A stretch of DNA of 64,000 nucleotides, taken from assembly GCF_014635205.1 (NCBI RefSeq), contig NZ_BMCN01000001.1, positions 1,054,001-1,118,000 of the forward strand. The letters run 5' to 3'. Shown here piece after piece: positions 16,459 to 25,292 of the stretch. The position numbers were made by a program, and so were the translations under genes. The first letter of the stretch is position 1. The number at the start of each line of letters is the position of its first letter. This DNA is from Jeotgalicoccus aerolatus. GTDB taxonomy: Bacteria > Bacillota > Bacilli > Staphylococcales > Salinicoccaceae. The notes under the pieces are model-generated. The model did no database searches and was not told the DNA's origin. It saw only the letters and a program-made list of their open reading frames with translations.

Positions 16459-16899
16459 TCAGCTATATATTTTCTTGAATTCTTCTATAACAATGATTTC
16501 TTCTTCATTAAATATTAGTCCTACTGTGTCGTATTCTGGTATAAAGAACTCTAAATGTGCCTGTCTCCAGTATGCTAAAGTCCTGTCACCTTCGCCTTCT
16601 TTATATGCAATAGTTTCGTCAACATCTTTAAATGCAACAGTATAAACTTTAGTCGTTTCTATTACGCACACTGCTTCCTCTGAAGTGTTCAAAACTATAC
16701 TGACTTCACCCATTTCTGGCAGCGGTTCAGCATCCGCTTCATATAATTTCAAACCGCTGCATGTTAAGGTTTTTCTGCCGCTGACAACCAGCTCGGCGAG
16801 TTCATCCGGTTCTGCCCCAAATGCCCAAGCGGTATATTTCATTTCTTTATAGTCCGGATATTTATCTGTAAATTCATTCCAGTACTGTTCTGCATTCAT
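16459..16899 (-). CDS. ASCH domain protein (YhfF-like)
   Basis: This 146-residue cytoplasmic protein has an ASCH domain (PUA-like RNA-binding fold): ELVVSGRKTLTCSGLKLYEADAEPLP-type segments about 36-62, then a strand-rich half with the FKDVDETIAYKEGEGDRTLAYWRQAHLEFF family block. ASCH proteins are thought to bind RNA or modified nucleosides; some have amidohydrolase activity. It begins 6 bases after the second ABC exporter gene and ends in the operon terminator, so it is the third gene of the attenuator-controlled unit. Confidence 0.88.
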   Translation of the reverse strand: MNAEQYWNEFTDKYPDYKEMKYTAWAFGAEPDELAELVVSGRKTLTCSGLKLYEADAEPLPEMGEVSIVLNTSEEAVCVIETTKVYTVAFKDVDETIAYKEGEGDRTLAYWRQAHLEFFIPEYDTVGLIFNEEEIIVIEEFKKIYS

Positions 16900-16905
16900 G
16901 TCTGA

Positions 16906-18636
16906 TCATCCCATCTGCATATTATACATCGTGCTGTAATTTCTTCCGAGTGCAATCAGTTCCTTGTGGTTGCCCTGTTCTTTAATTTCACCATTTTCCA
17001 GTAAAATAATCTGATCTGCATGCTGAATCGTCGACAACCTGTGCGCAATAATAAAGGTCGTCCGGTTTTTAGAGACTACGTTCATGGCGTATTGAATCAG
17101 CTGCTCTGTTTCTGAGTCGATGTTGCTGGTTGCTTCATCTAAGACAAGCACTTTCGGATTAAATGCCAGTGCTCTCGCGAATGATATGAGCTGGCGTTCG
17201 CCGAGAGACAGTGTCGCGCCCCGCTCTGCGAGCTCGGTATGAATGCCGTCTGACAGCCGGTCGAGGAGCGGGCCGGCACCGACATCTTCCAGCGCCTTTA
17301 ATACTTCTGCTTCACTAATATTTTCATTGTTCAGCCGCACGTTATACATGAGCGTGCCGCTGTATATAAACGGATCCTGCAGTACGATCGACATAAACTG
17401 CCTGATATTTTGTTTATCGATTGTTTTTGTATTTTGATCATCAAAGTAAATAGCTCCGTCTGATGGATCGTAAAATCGCATCAGCAGATTAATAATCGAA
17501 CTTTTGCCGGAACCGGTATGGCCGACTAAAGCAACAGTATCCCCCTGCACGGCTTCTATATTAATATTTTTTAAGACATCTCTTTTACCGTCATAAGAAA
17601 AATTCACATTGCGGAAGGAAATATTCCCGTTAAATGAAGACAGTTTGCCGTCTTCTTTTTCTTCAGGCTGAGATTCTAGCATTTCAAATACTTTATTTGC
17701 CGCCACTCTTGCTGTTTCAAAAATGCTGAGCTGTCCGATAATGTTAAACAGCGGGTTGAAGAAGCGCGTAATATAGTCGACCAGCAAATACATAACACCG
17801 ACGGTTAGAGCTGTCGAATCACTTAAGAATGTCGCTGCAAATATATAGACAAGTATGGCAAAGACGATGGAACGAATCGTATTTGCCAAATTTTCCCCGC
17901 TTAAACTTTCAAGTTTTACAAGGCCTTTGGCACTGTCGTAATATTCATCATTAATTTTCTCAAATTCGTCTCTGATTTGCTCTTCACGGTTGAATACTTG
18001 AATAATCGGCATGCCGTTAATTGATTCATTGATCATCGCATTCATATCGCTGTTTCTTTCCCGTTTAATATGATTATTTTCATTAGAGTATTTTTTATAT
18101 AATATTCCCCATATGAGAATTACCGGAATAAAGAGAAGCATTACTATCCCTGTCCAAAAATGAACGTAGAAGACGATAGCTGTAATGCTGAAAATCGTTA
18201 AGATACTGACCATGAACATCGGAATTACCGATGCAAATAACTGTAAAATAGACTCGGTATCGTTCGTAATCCGGGCGACCACTTTGCCAGCCGGTAAATT
18301 ATCAAAGTAACGAATCGGCAAAGACTGCACGTGTTTAAAAACGTCGTGCCGCATTTGCTGGATGGCTTTAGTTCCGGCACATACGAGTACAATCTGGGCA
18401 AAGTAGCTGACGACCGCATGCAGCAGCTTTATCGTTAAAAATAGTCCGATTAAATAGAGAATCGGTCTGAGAAGTATATTCCCCTCGCCTAGTTTAATAT
18501 GATTATCGAGTATCGATGCTGCAATCAGCGGACCGGCAAGTTCAAAGCCCACCATAAGAATCATCAGCATAATACCGCCTAAAAACATCAATTTATATTG
18601 TTTGATATAGGGTAAAAGTTTTAACATCTCTTTCAT
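16906..18636 (-). CDS. Heterodimeric ABC exporter subunit with catalytic glutamate (YheH/BmrD-like half)
   Basis: This 576-residue half-transporter has an N-terminal six-span domain (about 1-310) and a C-terminal ATPase. Visible motifs are Walker A GHTGSGKSS, Q-loop VLQDPF, Walker B plus catalytic glutamate LVLDEATSNID, and H-loop IIAHRLS. The ABC signature is altered to LSLGERQ instead of LSGGQ. Combined with the aspartate variant in its partner, one composite ATP site would be degenerate, as in LmrCD/BmrCD-type multidrug exporters. Its ATG overlaps the partner's stop by four bases (ATGA). The substrate is unknown, probably a drug or lipid-like compound. Confidence 0.9.
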   Translation of the reverse strand: MKEMLKLLPYIKQYKLMFLGGIMLMILMVGFELAGPLIAASILDNHIKLGEGNILLRPILYLIGLFLTIKLLHAVVSYFAQIVLVCAGTKAIQQMRHDVFKHVQSLPIRYFDNLPAGKVVARITNDTESILQLFASVIPMFMVSILTIFSITAIVFYVHFWTGIVMLLFIPVILIWGILYKKYSNENNHIKRERNSDMNAMINESINGMPIIQVFNREEQIRDEFEKINDEYYDSAKGLVKLESLSGENLANTIRSIVFAILVYIFAATFLSDSTALTVGVMYLLVDYITRFFNPLFNIIGQLSIFETARVAANKVFEMLESQPEEKEDGKLSSFNGNISFRNVNFSYDGKRDVLKNINIEAVQGDTVALVGHTGSGKSSIINLLMRFYDPSDGAIYFDDQNTKTIDKQNIRQFMSIVLQDPFIYSGTLMYNVRLNNENISEAEVLKALEDVGAGPLLDRLSDGIHTELAERGATLSLGERQLISFARALAFNPKVLVLDEATSNIDSETEQLIQYAMNVVSKNRTTFIIAHRLSTIQHADQIILLENGEIKEQGNHKELIALGRNYSTMYNMQMG

Positions 18637-20369
18637 TCCGAGTCACCCCCTGTGAGGAAATAATCATTTTGTTCTCCGTACCAGCCGCGCCCTTTAGACA
18701 GCATGTCATGCGTCCCTTCTTCAACAATTTTCCCTTTGTCGAGAACGATAATTTTATCGGCATGATGCACTGCAGATAAACGGTGCGTAATAATAATTGT
18801 CGTTTTGCCAGTACGGTTTTCTTTAATATGATTAATAATCCGCTGCTCTGTTCTAGCGTCGACAGCACTGAGTGCGTCGTCCAAAATTAAAATATCCGGC
18901 GACTTAATCAGACTTCTGGCGATGGAAATCCTCTGTTTCTGACCGCCGCTTAAAGACACACCTTTTTCTCCGACCAGCGTATCGAGTCCGTCAGGCATAC
19001 GTTTTAAATCCTCATCGAAGGCGCTGAGTCTAATTGCTTCGTCCAGCTCTCGCGGACTGGCATCCGGTTTTCCAAAGAGAATATTTTCTCTGACTGTCTT
19101 AGAAAATAAAATATTTTCCTGGGAAACGTAACCGAGCTTATCCCGCAATTTCTTACGGTCCAGGGTCGAAATATTTAAACCGTCGATGATTAAATTTCCT
19201 GTCCCTTCCGGATAGATTTTTAAGAGCTGCTTGATAAAGGTCGATTTACCGCTTCCGGTTTTACCGACGATGCCGAGTGTTTCTCCCTTATTTAATTCAA
19301 GCGTAATATTTTCTAAGCTGTTGTATTCTCCCGATGGATATTTAAATGTGACATCATCAAAATTAAAAAGTGTCCCGTTAATTTCCTGATCTCCCGAATC
19401 ATTTAAGTCATCACTTTCATCCAGTACGCCCTGAATTCTGTCATAGGATGCGTTGCCACGTTCCATAATATTAAACAGCATACCGAGCGCAAACATGGGC
19501 CAGATCAGCATATTTAAATAGACGTTAAATGTAATCAGCTCGCCGACAGTAATCACGCCGTTGTTGACAAGTACCGCCCCATATCCAAACGAAATGGCGA
19601 TACTCAGCGAGACGACGATAATGGTCAGCGGCTGGAAGAAAGCATCCAGCTGCTCGACTTTCATAAATTTCTTTAAATAATTATCCGTTAATTTGTGGAA
19701 TCGTTTGTTTTCAGCGCTCTCCTGCACGTAACTTCTCGTTAAACGCACACCTTCCACGACTTCCAGCACCGCATCGTTCATTACGCCGAACGCTTCCTGA
19801 GAAGCCTTATGCCGTGTGTTGATCATCTTACCGAGCCGGGATTCTACCACCGCTAAAAGTGGCAGCGGCAGGAGCGCAAAAATTGTCAGCGGCCAGCTGA
19901 TAGTAATCCCCATGACTAAAATAATCGTCAGTAAAAATGTTGTCGCATCGAGCAGAGTAATAATACCAAAACCCGTTGCCATATTAACCGTCTTTAAATC
20001 ATTTGTTGCTTTCGCCATTAAATCACCGGTCTTGCTGCGTTCATAAAAACCCGGCGACAAAAGTAGAAACTTACGCATCAGTCTGCTGCGCAAAATCGAT
20101 TCAATTTTAATGGCCCCTTCAAACAGTAAATAGCCCCACCAATAACTCACAACGTAAGTCGAAATAATTACACCGATAAAAATCAGTAAAATATTACGGG
20201 TCATCGCTGCGGTCAGTTCTCCGTTGTTAATTAAATCAATCGTCCGTCCGATCAGCTGAGGCGGTATAATATCCAGCAGGTTAGCAAGCATTAAGAAGAT
20301 AACAATTAAGATATACCGCTTTTTATTCGAAACAATATACCAGCTGATTTTCTTGATGTAATCTAACAT
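18633..20369 (-). CDS. Heterodimeric ABC exporter subunit with degenerate site (YheI/BmrC-like half)
   Basis: This 578-residue half-transporter comprises a six-span domain and an ATPase domain. Walker A is GKTGSGKSTF, the signature is canonical (SLSGGQKQR), but the Walker B end reads LILDDALSAVD with Asp in place of the catalytic Glu, typical of the BmrC/LmrC half. AAAGGTGA lies 3-8 bases before the ATG; the last three of these bases are the stop of a 15-codon upstream mini-ORF. It is the first structural gene after a leader peptide and two terminator-like hairpins, so expression is probably attenuated. Confidence 0.9.
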   Translation of the reverse strand: MLDYIKKISWYIVSNKKRYILIVIFLMLANLLDIIPPQLIGRTIDLINNGELTAAMTRNILLIFIGVIISTYVVSYWWGYLLFEGAIKIESILRSRLMRKFLLLSPGFYERSKTGDLMAKATNDLKTVNMATGFGIITLLDATTFLLTIILVMGITISWPLTIFALLPLPLLAVVESRLGKMINTRHKASQEAFGVMNDAVLEVVEGVRLTRSYVQESAENKRFHKLTDNYLKKFMKVEQLDAFFQPLTIIVVSLSIAISFGYGAVLVNNGVITVGELITFNVYLNMLIWPMFALGMLFNIMERGNASYDRIQGVLDESDDLNDSGDQEINGTLFNFDDVTFKYPSGEYNSLENITLELNKGETLGIVGKTGSGKSTFIKQLLKIYPEGTGNLIIDGLNISTLDRKKLRDKLGYVSQENILFSKTVRENILFGKPDASPRELDEAIRLSAFDEDLKRMPDGLDTLVGEKGVSLSGGQKQRISIARSLIKSPDILILDDALSAVDARTEQRIINHIKENRTGKTTIIITHRLSAVHHADKIIVLDKGKIVEEGTHDMLSKGRGWYGEQNDYFLTGGDSE

Positions 20370-20372
20370 AAT

Positions 20373-20420
20373 TCACCTTTTTCCCAAAGTCCCCTTTGAA
20401 TGATTTGAATTGAACATCAT
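20373..20420 (-). CDS. Second upstream mini-ORF (15 codons) before the ABC exporter
   Basis: GAGGGG at about 20425 is followed by ATGATG and a 15-codon frame ending LGKR, whose TGA overlaps the exporter's ribosome site three bases before its ATG. It lies downstream of the second hairpin, so it would only be made in read-through transcripts. It might serve translational coupling. It could equally be chance; the evidence is the ribosome site and the position only. Confidence 0.35.
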   Translation of the reverse strand: MMFNSNHSKGTLGKR

Positions 20421-20428
20421 TTATCCCC

Positions 20429-20469
20429 TCAAAAAACGAAAAAAGCGCGCACTATTATTGTGCACGCTT
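20429..20469 (-). terminator. Leader terminator hairpin B upstream of the ABC exporter
   Basis: On the minus strand AAGCGTGCAC and GTGCGCGCTT (one T-G mismatch position) enclose a 7-base loop (stem 20443-20469) and are followed by two T6 runs. It stands between the leader peptide and the exporter genes, so it must be bypassed for their expression. Confidence 0.8.
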
Positions 20470-20479
20470 AAAAATTGCA

Positions 20480-20505
20480 TAAAAATAGAGAGGACATACC
20501 TCTCC
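20480..20505 (-). promoter_or_regulatory. Attenuator hairpin A with competing antiterminator segment
   Basis: On the minus strand GAGAGG (20499-20504) pairs with CCTCTC (20488-20493) over a 5-base loop and is followed by TATTTTTA. The same GAGAGGTA segment is also perfectly complementary over 8 bp to TACCTCTC at 20552-20559 inside the leader peptide frame; with flanking G-U and A-U pairs the alternative helix reaches about 11 bp. The two structures exclude each other. Confidence 0.7.
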
Positions 20506-20534
20506 ATTTTCAAATATATCTTATTTAGAATAAT

Positions 20535-20612
20535 TTATAATTGTGAAAGTAGAGAGGTACGGATATTTGTTTTTGAAATTGCATTTTTTTGAGTTTGCTG
20601 TAATAATTTCAT
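20535..20612 (-). CDS. Leader peptide of the ABC exporter operon (25 residues)
   Basis: A perfect AGGAGGT lies 8 bases before an ATG that opens a 25-codon frame, beginning MKLLQQTQKN and ending NIRTSLLSQL. It sits 38-49 bases downstream of a well-formed promoter and upstream of two terminator-like hairpins. Codons 18-21 contain the segment that can sequester half of hairpin A. A ribosome finishing translation would cover this segment and let hairpin A form; a ribosome stalled early would leave it free to pair and block hairpin A. This is the logic described for the BmrB leader of bmrCD in B. subtilis, an ABC exporter of the same type. Translation is inferred. Confidence 0.7.
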   Translation of the reverse strand: MKLLQQTQKNAISKTNIRTSLLSQL

Positions 20613-20650
20613 AATGCCTTACCTCCTGTTCATATTTTTGTCACAACACA

Positions 20651-20679
20651 AGCATAAATTATCTTTTTACAATTTGCAA
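20651..20679 (-). promoter_or_regulatory. Promoter of the leader peptide/ABC exporter operon
   Basis: On the minus strand TTGCAA (20674-20679) and TATGCT (20651-20656) are 17 bases apart, with start predicted near 20644, about 32 bases before the leader ATG. Confidence 0.65.
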
Positions 20680-20704
20680 GCAGAATTTTCGAATAATTTA
20701 AAAA

Positions 20705-21694
20705 TTATAAAGTAAAGGCAATCTTGCCCATCATGCCGGCATTTTCGAGATAATCAAATGCCTCTTTGTAATCTTCGAGTTTAAATGTCTTATCCATTAC
20801 CGGTTTAATGTTGTGTTTTTCGATAAAATCAATCATTTCGTGAAGCTCTTCAGTACTCGCCATCGTTGAGCCGAGCAGATTGAACTGACCGTAGAAAAAC
20901 TTGCGCAGATCAAAGTCCACAGTATCCCCTGCAGACGCACCGAAAGCGACCAAAGTACCGCCGCGTTTAAGCTGGTCCAGAGACTGATTAAACGTTGCCG
21001 CACCGACACTTTCAATAACGAGATCGACCTTTTCACCGCCGAGCTGCTCACCCCAGTCCGCTTCGGAATCAAGCGCTTTATCAGCACCGAGTTTCAGCGC
21101 TTCTTGACGTTTTTCTTCTGAACGCGAAGTAACATAGACTGTTGCCCCGGCAGCCTTAGCAAACTGCAAAAGATAAGTCCCTGCACCGCCTGTTGCACCT
21201 GGAATCAGCACTGTCTGTCCGGCTTTAAGCTGTCCTCTCGTAAACATCGCACGGTAGGCAGTCATCGCAGATAAGGCGAGCACTCCCGCTTCTTCCCAGT
21301 TTAAATGTTCAGGCTTCGCAACAGCATTTTCTTGAGGGATGGTAATGTACTCTGCGAAGGTGCCGTTGAACGGAAAGCCGGTAATTTCAAAACCTTCCGG
21401 CGGCACCGCGCTGTTTTTCTCCCAGCCGAGTGACGGATTGATAATGACTTCGTCGCCAATTTCCACGTTCTTAACGTTAGCACCAATCTGGTCAACAACC
21501 CCTGCACCGTCGGAACCAAGCACAATCGGCGGATCGTTTTCACCGTGCCTGTTCGGGATAAATAAGTCTCTGTGATTTAATCCTGCTGTTTTTAATTTAA
21601 CGATGACCTCATCGTCTCCCATTTTATCCTGTTCCACTTCACCGAATTTAATACCTTCAAGACTCTGTACGCCTTCATGATATACAGCTTTCAT
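20705..21694 (-). CDS. Zinc-independent MDR-family NAD(P)H quinone oxidoreductase-like protein
   Basis: This 329-residue medium-chain dehydrogenase/reductase has an N-terminal GroES-like domain (about 1-125, with AGLNHRDLF and LGSDGAGVVDQIG) and a Rossmann domain with the cofactor loop IPGATGGAGTYLLQFAK. The structural zinc cysteines of alcohol dehydrogenases are absent, which puts it with the quinone oxidoreductase/YogA-like group. It reduces quinones or enoyl-type substrates with NAD(P)H in the cytoplasm; the substrate is unknown. It is 23 bases downstream of the 135-residue gene, probably an operon. Confidence 0.88.
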   Translation of the reverse strand: MKAVYHEGVQSLEGIKFGEVEQDKMGDDEVIVKLKTAGLNHRDLFIPNRHGENDPPIVLGSDGAGVVDQIGANVKNVEIGDEVIINPSLGWEKNSAVPPEGFEITGFPFNGTFAEYITIPQENAVAKPEHLNWEEAGVLALSAMTAYRAMFTRGQLKAGQTVLIPGATGGAGTYLLQFAKAAGATVYVTSRSEEKRQEALKLGADKALDSEADWGEQLGGEKVDLVIESVGAATFNQSLDQLKRGGTLVAFGASAGDTVDFDLRKFFYGQFNLLGSTMASTEELHEMIDFIEKHNIKPVMDKTFKLEDYKEAFDYLENAGMMGKIAFTL

Positions 21695-21717
21695 TAAAAA
21701 TAACCCCCTCGTAAGAT

Positions 21718-22125
21718 TTACTTTGCCGGTTTAACAGTTACGCCGCCAGCTTCACTTTCCAACGTCCAGTTTGCAGACAGAATATTCTCTAAATCTTTCT
21801 GCTGGTTTTCATCGAGTTCAAGTCCTGAGATGACAAATTCATCGACCTGGTAATCTTCATCAGCAAATTTGCCGAACTTCATTTTAATTAAGTTTTTAAG
21901 ACCATTGAAAGTAAGGAACTTCACTTTGTAGCCGTCGTTTACAATAGCCTCAAAGTCAGCATTTTTGCTCAGCTTCACTAAAGCATCAAAATCCATATTC
22001 TCTTTAACTGCCTTGAATTCCTCAAGATCATTTGCTTTAATATTTTCAATAATTTTATCGTTGCTTATGCCATTTCCTCTCAAAGTTTCAATCGCATAAG
22101 CTTCCATTAACGTAATCGATTCCAT
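21718..22125 (-). CDS. Hypothetical protein, 135 residues
   Basis: This soluble, acidic protein, rich in helix-forming residues, starts MESITLMEAYAIETLRGNGIS. AGGAGG lies 8 bases before the ATG, and codon usage resembles its neighbours, so it is surely expressed. No signal peptide or membrane span is present. No family was recognised. It is the first gene of a likely two-gene unit with the quinone oxidoreductase-like gene. Confidence 0.75.
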   Translation of the reverse strand: MESITLMEAYAIETLRGNGISNDKIIENIKANDLEEFKAVKENMDFDALVKLSKNADFEAIVNDGYKVKFLTFNGLKNLIKMKFGKFADEDYQVDEFVISGLELDENQQKDLENILSANWTLESEAGGVTVKPAK

Positions 22126-22333
22126 CTGTGTGCCTCCTAAAATAATGTTACCGCTATTGTATCATTTAGAGAGTTTTATGAAACGGTAAATAGCTTGGGA
22201 TAAGTATTCGTTTGCGAACGTATGCGAGTGCTTCATCGGGACGATAATGGGTATGCACACATAATTAATATTGTATAATGTAATAAAACACTCGTAGATA
22301 TTTACACCAAAATGACTTCAGGGAGGTTTTCAT

Positions 22334-22822
22334 ATGATATTTAAAAGCTACATAGATTTCTGGAAACGCACTTTTGATTTCAGCGGAAGATCGACCCGTT
22401 CTGACTTCTGGGTACCTTTTCTGATTCATATTTTTATCTTTCTTTTTGTTTTTTACTTTAGTGCAGTTATACAAATTCCGCTTGCGAGGTATGTGGTACT
22501 GCTGACAATGGTGCCTTCTATTACGATCACAGCAAGACGGCTGCATGATACAAACCGGACAATGCTGTTCGCGGTTCTGTTTCCAATCAGTGCGGTTGCT
22601 GCACCTTACGGTTTAGTTGCCGGTTTTATCGGAATTTTTGCCTGGCACGGTACTGACGGCGATACAACTGTTGGCATCGTATTAGTCATCAGTATTTTAT
22701 GTCTCGTTTTTGGAACGATTATTTTCATTTACTGTTTAATTCTGTTCGTCCTGCCCGGTGATAAAGAACCAAATAAATACGGTTCAGGCGGCAGCTGTTT
22801 AACATCTAATTCAAATAAATAA
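22334..22822 (+). CDS. DUF805 family membrane protein
   Basis: This 162-residue protein has the DUF805 opening (Y-x-x-F-W-x-R-x-x-x-F-x-G-R-S-x-R-x-x-F-W pattern: FWKRTFDFSGRSTRSDFW), four hydrophobic segments and the conserved ITARRLHDTNRT block at about 66-77. The C-terminal stretch GDKEPNKYG is also typical. Function of the family is not established. GGGAGG lies 8 bases before the ATG. Confidence 0.9.
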   Translation: MIFKSYIDFWKRTFDFSGRSTRSDFWVPFLIHIFIFLFVFYFSAVIQIPLARYVVLLTMVPSITITARRLHDTNRTMLFAVLFPISAVAAPYGLVAGFIGIFAWHGTDGDTTVGIVLVISILCLVFGTIIFIYCLILFVLPGDKEPNKYGSGGSCLTSNSNK

Positions 22823-22960
22823 ACTCACAAAGATATCGGTCTAATCCCTATTTGTCGCGGATTTTCATGTGCGAATCCAGTACATAATTCTTTAGTTTTC
22901 TGAAAATTGTGATAAAATTAATCTAAAAGACACTACTATTTTAAGAAGGGAGAGGAAACA

Positions 22961-24268
22961 ATGCCGAAAGTTTCATCGTCGAGATTATTGTTCTTTACAA
23001 TGCTAATCTTTGTATTGGCGTTGGCAGCATGCGGCAATGATGATAGTACTTCAGAAGAAGCAACGACGGATGAATCAGAGACTGCAACAGAAGAATCAGC
23101 TGACGACTCGGAAACTGCAACGGAAGAAAGTGCTGAAACTGAACCAAAAGTAACTGAGTTTGAACCAGCATTTCCAGAACAAACAAGAGCGCCTAAAGTA
23201 GAAACTGAAACAGAATTGAATGTGGAGGTTGTTGCTGAGGGTCTTGATGTGTCCTGGGGTATGGAAGAGTTTGATACGAACCGTTTGCTTGTTACACAAA
23301 GGGACTCCGCAGAACTTCTTATTTTAAACCTTGAAGATGGTTCTGTTTCAGATCCAATCGAAGGTACACCGGAAGTAAATAACGAAGATCAGGGTGGTTT
23401 ACTTGATGTAACCATTGCACCTGATTTCGACGAATCAAGGCTAGTGTTTATGACTTTTTCCGAAGATAAGGACGATGGTACTTTAACTGCTGTCGGTAAA
23501 GGCGTGTTATCAGAAGATGAGACCTCACTTGAAGATTTTGAAGTTATCTTCGAGGCAGAACCAGCCTATGATGGCACCTTACACTATGGCGGGCGTATTA
23601 TATTTGATGAAGATGGCAACCTGTTCTTAACAACTGGCGAACGCTCAGATGATCCAATTCGCGAACGTGCACAGGACTTAGATGCTTATTTAGGTAAAGT
23701 CATTCACATTACACAGGACGGGGAACCAGTAGATTCGAATCCATTTATTGAAGATGAAGACGCACTTGATGGTATATACAGCTACGGTCACCGTAATATT
23801 CAAGGTGTGGACTTCAACCCTGAAACGGGAGACTTATGGATTGTTGAGTTCGGGCCACAGGCCGGGGATGAATTGAATATTATTGAACCGGGTTCTAACT
23901 ATGGATGGCCGACTGTGTCTTACGGTATCGAGTACAGCGGTGAATTAATCAATGATGGTATTTCAGAACACGAAGCGCAGGGCTTTGTTGAACCAGTATA
24001 TTACTGGGATCCAACGAGTGCACCAAGCGGTATGTCATTCTATGATAGCGACGCCATTCCTGAATGGGAGAACAACCTGTTTATCGGCGGTCTGGCGCCA
24101 AACTATATTGTACGGGTCGTCATTGAAGACGACATGATTGTTGGGGAAGAACGTCTGTTAACTGACGAAGGCCAACGTTTCCGCGATATTCTTGTAACTG
24201 AAGACGGCGCGCTTGTTGCAGCTACTGATGGCGGTATGATTTATAAGGTTACTGCAGCAGGTGAATAA
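22961..24268 (+). CDS. PQQ-type sugar dehydrogenase (GSDH family) lipoprotein
   Basis: This 435-residue extracellular lipoprotein has a signal peptide ending in LALAAC, a Glu/Ser/Thr-rich linker (about 30-75) and a six-bladed beta-propeller of the glucose/sorbosone dehydrogenase family. The family segments GGLLDVTIAPDF, LHYGGRIIFDEDGNLFLTTGER, YGHRNIQGVDFNPETGDLW and GPQAGDELNIIEPGSNYGWP are visible. Soluble members use PQQ and oxidise aldoses; many bacterial homologues have unknown substrates. GGAGAGG precedes the ATG. It is a single gene with a shared terminator. Confidence 0.92.
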   Translation: MPKVSSSRLLFFTMLIFVLALAACGNDDSTSEEATTDESETATEESADDSETATEESAETEPKVTEFEPAFPEQTRAPKVETETELNVEVVAEGLDVSWGMEEFDTNRLLVTQRDSAELLILNLEDGSVSDPIEGTPEVNNEDQGGLLDVTIAPDFDESRLVFMTFSEDKDDGTLTAVGKGVLSEDETSLEDFEVIFEAEPAYDGTLHYGGRIIFDEDGNLFLTTGERSDDPIRERAQDLDAYLGKVIHITQDGEPVDSNPFIEDEDALDGIYSYGHRNIQGVDFNPETGDLWIVEFGPQAGDELNIIEPGSNYGWPTVSYGIEYSGELINDGISEHEAQGFVEPVYYWDPTSAPSGMSFYDSDAIPEWENNLFIGGLAPNYIVRVVIEDDMIVGEERLLTDEGQRFRDILVTEDGALVAATDGGMIYKVTAAGE

Positions 24269-24284
24269 TTAAAGTTTCAAAAAC

Positions 24285-24318
24285 ACCGGAGCAAATCTCT
24301 ATTTGCTCCGGTTTCTTT
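24285..24318. terminator. Bidirectional terminator between the GSDH and asparaginase genes
   Basis: The perfect 12-bp arms ACCGGAGCAAAT and ATTTGCTCCGGT with loop CTCT are followed by TTCTTTATT on the plus strand and GTTTTTG on the minus strand, serving both convergent genes. Confidence 0.9.
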
Positions 24319-24323
24319 ATTGT

Positions 24324-25292
24324 TTAGTATTTAAAATCCTCTGCAGTAACCTCTTCCCCTGCAGCCAGCATCACTGCGAGTTTCAGCCTCGCTTTTTTAC
24401 TGTCGTAAGTGCCGCCGTTCACTGCACCGTCTTTTTCAAATTGCGAAATACCACCGGAAAAGTCATAGGCTACCTTTACATCGCCGTCATCGGAAGCGGA
24501 AGTAATAACAACCTTAATTCCCGCATCGACCGCTCTTCTCACTCCTGCAGCAACGAGGTCATTTGCATGCCCCCGTCCCATTGTTTCAATAACAAGTCCC
24601 TCGACTTCATGGTCAATTGCGCAATCGATAAATTTCGCATCAGTACCCAAAGCACATTTAATAATATCGACTTCGGGCAATTCTCCTTGAACTTTATATG
24701 TACTGTTATGTGCCGGATACTGATAAATTTTTACATCATGGCCATCCACCGTTCCAAGGTATCCTGTGCCTCCGCCGCCAAAACCGTCGACGTTCATCGC
24801 GTTCACTTTTTTTACAAATCTCGGCATAAATACTTTCGAATTAAATAAGACACTGACACCGATTTTTGCCGCTCCTTCATCTGCTGCCAGTGTAATAGCA
24901 TCCTGCAGATTGGCATAAGCATCGGTCCCAATCAGCTCCGGTCCGCGCTGTGATCCTGTGACGACGACTGCTTTCCCTGCCGGTATAACCTGACTTAGAA
25001 AATAAGACGTTTCTTCAAGCGTGTCAGTACCGTGTGTAAGTACGATGCCATCCACATCGTCGTCATTGACCGCTTCCAGAACAGCGTCTTTTATCGTTAT
25101 CAGATTTTCAAAAGTAATGGCACTGCTTGAGACTTTAATAATCTCCTCTACGCTGATGCGGATATCATCGTGTAAATCCAATTTTCCCGCCAGTTCCTCT
25201 CCTGTTATCAAGCCGGTTTGCTGGAGTCCTGTAACAGGATCGCGTTTGCTGGCAATCGTTCCTCCTGTTGTCAGCAGTTTAATATGTGGCAT
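24324..25292 (-). CDS. L-asparaginase (type II-like)
   Basis: This 322-residue enzyme hydrolyses asparagine to aspartate and ammonia. The two catalytic threonine motifs are present: LLTTGGTIASK near the N-terminus and LTHGTDTLEETSY (about 82-95). GSQRGPELIGTDA and the C-terminal-half block VEGLVIETMGRGHAND are also family markers. No signal peptide is seen, so it is cytoplasmic here. I start it at the third codon of the longest frame (25292) because AAGGGG is then 7 bases away. The nearby iadA gene also yields aspartate. Confidence 0.94.
   Translation of the reverse strand: MPHIKLLTTGGTIASKRDPVTGLQQTGLITGEELAGKLDLHDDIRISVEEIIKVSSSAITFENLITIKDAVLEAVNDDDVDGIVLTHGTDTLEETSYFLSQVIPAGKAVVVTGSQRGPELIGTDAYANLQDAITLAADEGAAKIGVSVLFNSKVFMPRFVKKVNAMNVDGFGGGGTGYLGTVDGHDVKIYQYPAHNSTYKVQGELPEVDIIKCALGTDAKFIDCAIDHEVEGLVIETMGRGHANDLVAAGVRRAVDAGIKVVITSASDDGDVKVAYDFSGGISQFEKDGAVNGGTYDSKKARLKLAVMLAAGEEVTAEDFKY

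Noticed and set aside
22201-22230. A LexA-like sequence GCGAACGTATGCGAG upstream of the DUF805 gene
   Set aside because: Only the left half fits the SOS consensus; the right half GCGAG lacks GTTY.
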